Below are positions 58,182-64,000 of a stretch of 64,000 bases of DNA, piece by piece. The stretch comes from Flavobacterium piscisymbiosum (lineage in GTDB: Bacteria; Bacteroidota; Bacteroidia; Flavobacteriales; Flavobacteriaceae). The position numbers were made by a program, and so were the translations under genes. The stretch is from positions 5,332,001-5,396,000 of the forward strand of contig NZ_JAJJMM010000001.1 in assembly GCF_020905295.1 (NCBI RefSeq), read 5' to 3'. The stretch's first letter is position 1; each line of letters opens with the position of its first letter. The notes under the pieces were generated by a model. It saw nothing but the letters and a program-made list of their open reading frames with translations, was not told where the DNA came from and made no database searches.

Positions 58182-59864
58182 ATGAAAAAAATAGTCTTTT
58201 TATTCAGCTTTATTTCTATATGTAGTTTTGCCCAACAAACTGCAAAACCAACCGGATTAGTAGCCACAAAAGCTATGGTGGTTTCGGCGCGCCAGGAAGC
58301 CTCTAAAGTGGGTGCGGAAATTATTCAAAAAGGCGGAAATGCATTTGACGCTATGGTTGCCACCGAATTAGCATTGGCAGTTGCATACCCTTACGCAGGA
58401 AATTTAGGTGGTGGCGGATTTATGGTTTACAGAAAAGCAAACGGCGAAGTGGGATCTTTAGATTATCGCGAAAAAGCGCCTTTGGCAGCAACAAAAGACA
58501 TGTTTCTGGATAAAGACGGAAATGTTATAAAAGGTAAAAGTACCGAAACTGCTCTTGCCATTGGTGTTCCAGGAACTATTGCAGGAGTTTTTGCGGTTCA
58601 TAAAAAATTAGGTTCTATGACCATGTCTGAAATTCTAAAACCTGTAATTGCGTTGGCAGAAAGAGGTGTTGTTGTAACCAAAAAACAAGAAAAAAGACTG
58701 CAGGATTATCATGATGCGATTGTAAAAATAAATGGTCCTAATACATTATTAGCGGGTAATTTTAAAGAAAATGATACCATAAAATATCCGGCTCTTGCCA
58801 ATACTTTAAAACGCATTGCAAAAAACGGAAGAAACGAATTCTATAAAGGCGAAACGGCTAAAATCTTAGTGAATTATCTTCAGAAAAAAGGCGGAATTAT
58901 AACGCTGAAAGATTTAGAGAAATACGAGGCCAAATGGAGAAAGCCATTACAATTTAATTACAAAGATTTAAAAATAACTTCGATGTCACCTCCAAGCAGC
59001 GGCGGAATCTGTCTGGCGCAAATCATGAAAATGATTGCTCCTTATGATTTAGCCAAAATGGGACATAACTCTGAAGAATCGATTCAGGTAATTGTTGAAG
59101 CTGAAAGAAGAGCTTACGCCGACAGAAGTCAGTTTTTGGGAGATCCTGATTTTGTAAAAATTCCCATTAACGGGTTATTATCTGATTCTTATTTAAAAGG
59201 CAGAATGTCATCTTTTGATACAAACAAAGCCAGTTTATCATCAGAAATAAAAGAAGGAAAAGTAAATTTTAATGAAAGTACCGAAACTACTCATTATTCG
59301 ATTGTTGATGCACAAGGAAATGCCGTTGCTGCCACCACAACACTTAACGATGGTTACGGATCTAAATATTATTGTGATGAATTGGGTTTCTTTTTGAATA
59401 ATGAAATGGACGATTTCAGCGCCAAACCGGGTTCTCCAAATATGTTTGGTCTGGTAGGAAATGAAGCGAACAGCATCGCACCACAAAAAAGAATGCTTAG
59501 TTCCATGACTCCAACAATTGTCGAGAAAAACGGTAAATTGTTTATGGTTGTAGGTTCTCCGGGAGGATCAACGATTATTACAAGTGTATTACAAGCTATT
59601 TTAAATGTTTACGAATACAATTTAAGCATGCAGGATGCTGTAAATGCGCCGCGTTTTCACCATCAATGGTTACCGGACTTAATTACTTTTGAGCCCAATG
59701 CTTTTGACAAAAATACTATCGACAAACTAAAAGCGAAAGGATATTTAATCAACGAAAAAACAACTCCGGTAATTGGTAAATTAGACTGTATATTAGTTTT
59801 ACCAAATAACACTCTCGAAGGTGGCGCAGATTCCCGAGGAGACGATACAGCAGTTGGTTTTTAA
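58182..59864 (+). CDS. ggt: Gamma-glutamyltransferase (glutathione hydrolase)
   Basis: The protein has 560 residues, a normal proenzyme length. The signal peptide is MKKIVFLFSFISICSFAQQ. The large subunit starts with MVVSARQEASKVGAEIIQKG and has NLGGGGFMVY and SLDYREKAP. Autocleavage is expected before Thr369 in TETTHYSIVD, which becomes the nucleophile. The small subunit has TTTLNDGYGSK and MLSSMTPTIVEKNGK, then VGSPGGSTIITSV. It is a periplasmic enzyme that splits glutathione or transfers gamma-glutamyl groups. The downstream ClC gene is 74 bases away. Confidence 0.95.
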   Translation: MKKIVFLFSFISICSFAQQTAKPTGLVATKAMVVSARQEASKVGAEIIQKGGNAFDAMVATELALAVAYPYAGNLGGGGFMVYRKANGEVGSLDYREKAPLAATKDMFLDKDGNVIKGKSTETALAIGVPGTIAGVFAVHKKLGSMTMSEILKPVIALAERGVVVTKKQEKRLQDYHDAIVKINGPNTLLAGNFKENDTIKYPALANTLKRIAKNGRNEFYKGETAKILVNYLQKKGGIITLKDLEKYEAKWRKPLQFNYKDLKITSMSPPSSGGICLAQIMKMIAPYDLAKMGHNSEESIQVIVEAERRAYADRSQFLGDPDFVKIPINGLLSDSYLKGRMSSFDTNKASLSSEIKEGKVNFNESTETTHYSIVDAQGNAVAATTTLNDGYGSKYYCDELGFFLNNEMDDFSAKPGSPNMFGLVGNEANSIAPQKRMLSSMTPTIVEKNGKLFMVVGSPGGSTIITSVLQAILNVYEYNLSMQDAVNAPRFHHQWLPDLITFEPNAFDKNTIDKLKAKGYLINEKTTPVIGKLDCILVLPNNTLEGGADSRGDDTAVGF

Positions 59865-59938
59865 TTTAATTACAGATTTCTATTTAAAATTAAACATTAT
59901 CAGCTAAATTTGTAGTTTACCTAACTTTTACAAACAGA

Positions 59939-61723
59939 ATGCTAAAAAAATATTTCAGAAGACTCGAAAGCATCATCGCTTTGGCACAATCATTAATGAC
60001 TCCAAAGCAGTTTATTTTTTTATCAAGTGTTTTAATTGGTGTTTCCTGCTCTTTGGCGGTAATTGTTCTTAAAACCTTTGCTCACAGCGTTTTCTCTTTT
60101 GCGACCTACATCAATGGTATTTTAAAACTAAGTTTCATTAATAGTATCCTTCCAATTGTGGGAATTGTGCTGACTGTTTTTGTGGTAAAAAGAGTTCTTA
60201 ACGGAAGCATCGAAAAAGGAACTTCTCAGATTTTATATGCTGTTGCTAAAAAAGCAAGTATTATTCCAAGGAAACAAATGTACGCCCAAATTGTTACTAG
60301 TTCCTTAACAGTTGGTTTAGGAGGTTCTGCAGGTTTAGAAAGCCCTATCGTAATTACAGGAGCGGCATTTGGATCTAATTTTGCTCAAAATTTTAAATTA
60401 CCCTATAAAGACAGAACATTGCTTATTGGATGCGGAGTTGCTGCGGGAATTTCTGCAGCTTTTAATGCGCCAATTGCCGGAGTTCTTTTTGCAATAGAAG
60501 TTTTATTAGTCGACGTAAGCATTTCGGCCTTTACGCCTATTATGATTTCTGCCGCGACCGGTGCTTTGGTTTCTGCTATCGTTTTGGATGAAACTATTTT
60601 ATTATCGTTTAAAAAACAAGAAGCTTTTAACTATCATAATATCCCTTTTTATGTTCTGTTAGGAATTCTGACAGGTTTTATAGCCGTTTATTACGCTCGA
60701 AATTTCCAGAGAGTCGAACATTATTTTTCAAATTTAAAAGTGGGTCCTTATAGAAAAGCCTTAATTGGTTCTTCGTTATTGGCATTACTTATTTTTATAT
60801 TTCCAACACTTTTTGGAGAGGGTTACGAAAGCATTAAAACCTTATCTGAAAGTGATCCCGGACAAATATTAGACAATACTTTATTTGCTGATTTTAGAAA
60901 CAATCAATGGGTGCTGCTTCTTTTTGTGGGATGCACGATGATGGTAAAAGTATTCGCTTCAGGATTAACTCTTGGAAGCGGTGGTAACGGAGGGAATTTT
61001 GCTCCTTCCCTATTTTTAGGATCTTACTTAGGTTACTTTTTCTCGAAATTCATTAGCCTTATTGGTTTATCAAAATTACCTATCAGCAATTTTACAATGG
61101 TTGGAATGGCCGGTATCCTGAGCGGATTATTTCATGCACCGCTTACTGCCATTTTCTTAATCGCCGAAATTACCGGAGGTTATAGTTTGATGATTCCGCT
61201 GATGATTGTTTCCTCGATAAGTTTTGCTATTTCTAAACGTTTCGAAAAATATTCTCTTGATGTAAAAGGTTTGGCTAAAAAAGGTCACGCTTTTACGAGT
61301 AACAAAGACTCTAATATTCTTTCCACTTTAGATATTGATACTATTATTCAATGCGACTATTTAACGGTTCATCCGGATGAAAATTTAAGCAAACTGGTTG
61401 ATCTTATTTCACACTCGAATCAGGTTGTTTTTGCGGTTGTTGATAATGAAAAAGATTTGGTTGGTGTGGTTCATTTTAATGATATTCGGGAAATTATATT
61501 CAACAACTATCGAGTTAAATATACTTTGATAAAAGATGTTATGAAAACACCTTTGGCAACGATTTCATCTAATGACAGCATGGAAATTGTGATGAAAAAA
61601 TTCGAACTGTCAAAATCAGCTTTTCTTCCTGTTTTACGAAACGGAAAATATTTCGGATTTATTTCTAAGTCTATTGCACTTGAAGCTTACAGAACAAAGC
61701 TTCGTTCTATGACTATTGAGTAA
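59939..61723 (+). CDS. ClC family chloride channel/transporter with two CBS domains
   Basis: The protein has 594 residues. The N-terminal 430 residues hold the ClC membrane domain. The selectivity region is GLGGSAGLESPI with Glu134 at the gating-glutamate position, followed by GVAAGISAAFNAPIAGVLFA and LTLGSGGNGGNFAPSLFLGS. The C-terminus (about 460-590) has a CBS pair, VVFAVVDNEKDLVGVVHFND and SAFLPVLRNGKYFGFIS, which often binds nucleotides. Chloride/proton exchange or chloride conduction is known for the family; direction and role here are unknown. A strong terminator follows. Confidence 0.93.
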   Translation: MLKKYFRRLESIIALAQSLMTPKQFIFLSSVLIGVSCSLAVIVLKTFAHSVFSFATYINGILKLSFINSILPIVGIVLTVFVVKRVLNGSIEKGTSQILYAVAKKASIIPRKQMYAQIVTSSLTVGLGGSAGLESPIVITGAAFGSNFAQNFKLPYKDRTLLIGCGVAAGISAAFNAPIAGVLFAIEVLLVDVSISAFTPIMISAATGALVSAIVLDETILLSFKKQEAFNYHNIPFYVLLGILTGFIAVYYARNFQRVEHYFSNLKVGPYRKALIGSSLLALLIFIFPTLFGEGYESIKTLSESDPGQILDNTLFADFRNNQWVLLLFVGCTMMVKVFASGLTLGSGGNGGNFAPSLFLGSYLGYFFSKFISLIGLSKLPISNFTMVGMAGILSGLFHAPLTAIFLIAEITGGYSLMIPLMIVSSISFAISKRFEKYSLDVKGLAKKGHAFTSNKDSNILSTLDIDTIIQCDYLTVHPDENLSKLVDLISHSNQVVFAVVDNEKDLVGVVHFNDIREIIFNNYRVKYTLIKDVMKTPLATISSNDSMEIVMKKFELSKSAFLPVLRNGKYFGFISKSIALEAYRTKLRSMTIE

Positions 61724-61748
61724 GATTCAAACTATGATGACTAAATAA

Positions 61749-61784
61749 AAAAAACGCTGATTTTAATAAAAATCAGCGTTTTTT
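61749..61784. terminator. Bidirectional terminator between the ClC gene and the right-edge cluster
   Basis: AAAAAACGCTGATTTT and AAAATCAGCGTTTTTT form a perfect 16-bp stem with a 4-base loop and A/T runs on both sides. It can end the ClC transcript and, from the other side, the minus-strand cluster ending at 61804. Confidence 0.9.
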
Positions 61785-61803
61785 ATTTATCTCAATATTT
61801 TTA

Positions 61804-62442
61804 TTAGTTGTTAAGCTGTAAAATTACTTGTTCAAGTACATTGTTTTCTACATTTAAATTACAGTTTTCTAATTCTTGTTTTACAGCTGCTAAATCATAA
61901 TTAGCACCGCTAAACTGAATGTGCGGCTGCAATGCTTTTTTTATAGAAATAAACCATTGCGCATTTTGATTAAAAGTATCACCAATACTTCTTAAACGAT
62001 AACCCCTGTGACCTCCATGATCGTCTGCGTTATCATTAATCGCGATAAATTTTCCATTGAAACCTGTAAATTGAGCAATAAAAGTACCCTGAAGTTTAAA
62101 ACCTATAATTTCATCACGGCCTACAGCGGTAATCCAATCTGCAGAATAGGGAGCCTGAGCCTGAAGATAATAATCTATATCATCCCGCACACTTGCATAA
62201 ATAGTTTTGTTTATACAGCTGTTTACAGGCGACAATGAAATATGGTCATTATCTATTTTATTAAACTGCCATATTAAACCCGAAGTATAATTAGGATCAC
62301 AATTTAATGAAGAATACAGCCAGTTACAGGTGACCTGCAGTTTTCCTTTTCCGGTTAGCGACACAATTTCGGCCTGCATAAAGGGGCCGGTATTTGAAGC
62401 AAGAAGTAACTCTTTTAAATTTCCGTTTTCTATTTTTATCAT
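61804..62442 (-). CDS. Uncharacterized beta-trefoil-like protein (third gene of right-edge cluster)
   Basis: The preferred start is the ATG at 62442 (212 residues); the frame extends to a TTG at 62472 that would overlap the preceding gene. There is no signal peptide. Repeated beta-strand/loop units such as FMQAEIVSLTGKGKLQVTCN, TFIAQFTGFNGKFIAINDNA and GHRGYRLRSIGDTFNQNAQW, with recurring F-x-G-x-Y/F-I and W-F elements, suggest a beta-trefoil (fascin or ricin-lectin-like) fold. A short helical tail (about 180-212) follows. I do not recognise the family. It lies 11 bases after the stop of the helical protein gene, so the two are surely co-transcribed. A lectin-like targeting role in a toxin or surface complex is speculation. 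Confidence 0.6.
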   Translation of the reverse strand: MIKIENGNLKELLLASNTGPFMQAEIVSLTGKGKLQVTCNWLYSSLNCDPNYTSGLIWQFNKIDNDHISLSPVNSCINKTIYASVRDDIDYYLQAQAPYSADWITAVGRDEIIGFKLQGTFIAQFTGFNGKFIAINDNADDHGGHRGYRLRSIGDTFNQNAQWFISIKKALQPHIQFSGANYDLAAVKQELENCNLNVENNVLEQVILQLNN

Positions 62443-62453
62443 AGTTTTTTGTT

Positions 62454-63173
62454 TTAAAATGGGTTTGTCCAATATTGTTGCTGTCCGGCAGTCAGTGCCG
62501 GAAATCCAATACTTTCTTTCTGAATATTCTGCCAGCTTAAAATAGCTCCATCGATATTTAGCGACTGCAAAAAAGGAATTGTAACAATTATAGGCTGGGT
62601 TAATACAAAATTCAAATCATCAGTAATAGCGCTCCATGTTCCCGTAACATGTCCTGCCGCAGTTTCTAACTCATTGATGTTATTTCCTAAAGGTTCCCAA
62701 AATGTATCTAAAGTACCTTTGTATGAAGCCATTTGAGCATCGACAGTAACATTAAAATTTAAGAAATTAAGAACCGTAGTAGACAACTGATTAGACTGTG
62801 CCGCTATTGGTGCTGTATCTGTACTAAGTTTTTGCAGTAAATGGATGATTTCCTGCTTTAAAGAATCGGACACATTTTGACTGCCTGACTGAATTTCTTG
62901 TTTTACCTGCTCATTTAAACCGTTAAAATTAGAAATTGCCTGCGCAGCATAATCGGACAAAACCTTTGAATGTAAAATTAAACCGGAAAATGTACTGCTC
63001 TGCCATTGCTCACAACTACTGAGTAAGTTTGGATATCCTGCCAAAAGGCTGGAAATATAATCCTTTATATTTGTCGTGGCCAAAACCTGACCGACACGTT
63101 TATTGATTACTGTCCATTCTGCAACAGGTATTGTAAACAAATCACTAACTGAGCTGGAAGCTAAATTAATCAT
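62454..63173 (-). CDS. Uncharacterized all-helical protein (second gene of right-edge cluster)
   Basis: The protein has 239 residues, no signal peptide and no clear membrane segment. It is almost entirely amphipathic helix: VGQVLATTNIKDYISSLLAG, LNEQVKQEIQSGSQNVSDSL, QLSTTVLNFLNFNVTVDAQM and VTGTWSAITDDLNFVLT. The pattern of long helices, with LS..V..FL.FN..VD...Y and a later W..I...L, loosely recalls the helical core of ClyA/HBL-type alpha-pore-forming toxins, but no motif proves it. The ATG overlaps the end of the preceding gene by 8 bases (ATGATTAA), so translation is coupled. The function is unknown. Confidence 0.6.
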   Translation of the reverse strand: MINLASSSVSDLFTIPVAEWTVINKRVGQVLATTNIKDYISSLLAGYPNLLSSCEQWQSSTFSGLILHSKVLSDYAAQAISNFNGLNEQVKQEIQSGSQNVSDSLKQEIIHLLQKLSTDTAPIAAQSNQLSTTVLNFLNFNVTVDAQMASYKGTLDTFWEPLGNNINELETAAGHVTGTWSAITDDLNFVLTQPIIVTIPFLQSLNIDGAILSWQNIQKESIGFPALTAGQQQYWTNPF

Positions 63174-64000
63174 TGCTTAACTTTTTACGTACTAAAGCAC
63201 TTTTTGCAGATCCAATTGCAGACCCTTCAAAAACCATCGTAATTTTAGAGATTTTAGAATAATCTACCCCTTTGTTATTTGAGGTTAAAGAAATACTCCA
63301 TTCGCTAAATGGCGTAGGTTGAAAGTAAGCATACTTAACTTCTCTATCTACGGATCCATCGATTTGAACAACACCAAAAGTATCATTATCAAAATCCCAG
63401 TCTGAATTTTTATCGTGCTTAGAAACCATGTATTTAAATGTACGGGTAAGTTCTTTACTGCCAAACTGGTAATTTAAATCATTGTATCGATCCAGATAAT
63501 TTCCTGCCGTGGTAATATTAATGAATACCGAATCATGATTAGGTTCTAAAATAATGCCTTCTAACCAAACTCTTATTTTTGATAAACGCACACGGTTCAG
63601 CCCTTCAAATTCGGGATTATCAAGAGGAAGCACCCAAGTCGTTTTTCCGGTAGTCTGTAATTCTTTCAGAACAGAAGCGGCTTTAATTTCAAAAAGCATA
63701 TTGCTCATACTTTGTGGCGGCGGATTAAACTGATTTAAGGCATTTGCATTATCCATTGCAATTTTAGTTATATCCTCGATTCCGGCGTTTAAATTCTTAA
63801 CCGGATCAATAATTTTGGGTTGTACCGATGAATTTCTCAAAGCCCAGTAAAAATAAGAAGCCTGATATGATTTTAAAGCCGAAAATAAAGAGCTCTTACT
63901 GTCTAAATATTTTTGATAGAATTGCTGCATCGTTTCTAACAGCAACGTATCACCAACTTTTAAATCGCTGACTAATTTTTCTAAATTTGCCTTCTTTTCT
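63166..64000 (-). CDS. Uncharacterized protein with helical and beta-rich parts, 5' end beyond the right edge
   Basis: The frame is open to the window edge, 277 residues visible, so the true N-terminus is missing; the TTG at 63945 is probably internal. The first part is helical (TLLLETMQQFYQKYLDSK, SYQASYFYWALRNSS, NMLFEIKAASVLKELQ). The second half (about 140-277) is a beta-sandwich-like region with VRLSKIRVWLEGIILEPNHD, FINITTAGNYLDRY and PFSEWSISLTSNNKGVDYSK. The layout, helices leading to a C-terminal beta-sandwich with an R..KI.V.LEG strand, recalls the C-terminal end of Tc-type toxin A subunits, but I cannot confirm homology. It overlaps the next gene by 8 bases and is the first visible gene of the cluster. 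Confidence 0.6.
   Translation of the reverse strand, partial: EKKANLEKLVSDLKVGDTLLLETMQQFYQKYLDSKSSLFSALKSYQASYFYWALRNSSVQPKIIDPVKNLNAGIEDITKIAMDNANALNQFNPPPQSMSNMLFEIKAASVLKELQTTGKTTWVLPLDNPEFEGLNRVRLSKIRVWLEGIILEPNHDSVFINITTAGNYLDRYNDLNYQFGSKELTRTFKYMVSKHDKNSDWDFDNDTFGVVQIDGSVDREVKYAYFQPTPFSEWSISLTSNNKGVDYSKISKITMVFEGSAIGSAKSALVRKKLSND

Noticed and set aside
62443..62472. TTG start of the beta-trefoil-like gene, overlapping the upstream gene
   Set aside because: An ATG at 62442 follows the upstream stop by 11 bases, and the extra ten residues (with DKPILKQKT) show no feature.

Overview
The window looks like chromosomal DNA of a Bacteroidota bacterium, most likely Flavobacterium or a close relative. 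The evidence is the low G+C content, SusC/SusD pairs, hybrid two-component regulators (HTCS), C-terminal type IX secretion (T9SS) sorting domains, and promoters of the TTTG / TAnnTTTG type. No rRNA, tRNA, insertion sequence, prophage or CRISPR array was seen.

Region 1 (1-28.6 kb, all minus strand) is a large polysaccharide utilization locus, called PUL A here. In transcription order its main operon is SusC, SusD, a multidomain GH128 with a T9SS tail, GH16, a GH43 resembling exo-beta-1,3-galactanases, a second GH43, a GH2, and a DUF2264 protein cut by the left edge. Next to it lie a GH105 unsaturated-uronyl hydrolase, an HTCS sensor, a LacZ-like GH2, a BNR_4 beta-propeller protein (the fold of rhamnose-glucuronate lyases and rhamnosidases) and a TPR protein. 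I infer a target with a beta-1,3-galactan backbone and Rha-GlcA-capped side chains, meaning type II arabinogalactan or arabinogalactan protein. The GH128, a family known for beta-1,3-glucanases, does not fit that easily. The SusC and LacZ-like genes share a promoter module with paired G-rich boxes 23 bp apart, which ties the separate transcripts into one regulon.

Region 2 (28.9-31.7 kb, plus strand) holds a membrane-embedded AraC-type regulator with a TTG start, then two unrelated small outer-membrane beta-barrel genes. Those two genes have near-copied upstream regions and near-copied terminators.

Region 3 (32.1-49.5 kb) is PUL B: GH3 (BglX-like), a second HTCS, SusC, SusD, a surface glycan-binding lipoprotein, GH10 and GH16. 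A beta-linked glucan or xylan target is likely. It ends in a graveyard where a galM remnant with an internal deletion abuts the frameshifted C-terminus of a third HTCS.

Region 4 (49.6-61.8 kb) is mostly housekeeping: a lipoprotein, a YheT-type hydrolase, a SIMPL protein, a rhomboid protease, an LpxL-like acyltransferase, a second GH128 (CBM6 plus T9SS tail), glmM, an ACP phosphodiesterase, gamma-glutamyltransferase and a ClC channel with CBS domains. A five-copy 67-bp tandem repeat sits between the divergent glmM and acpH genes.

Region 5 (61.8 kb to the right edge, minus strand) is a tightly packed three-gene cluster of unrecognised proteins: a beta-trefoil-like protein, an all-helical protein, and a larger protein with a helical segment and a beta-rich C-terminus. 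It is the best candidate here for an undescribed system, possibly a multi-component toxin, but that rests on architecture alone.
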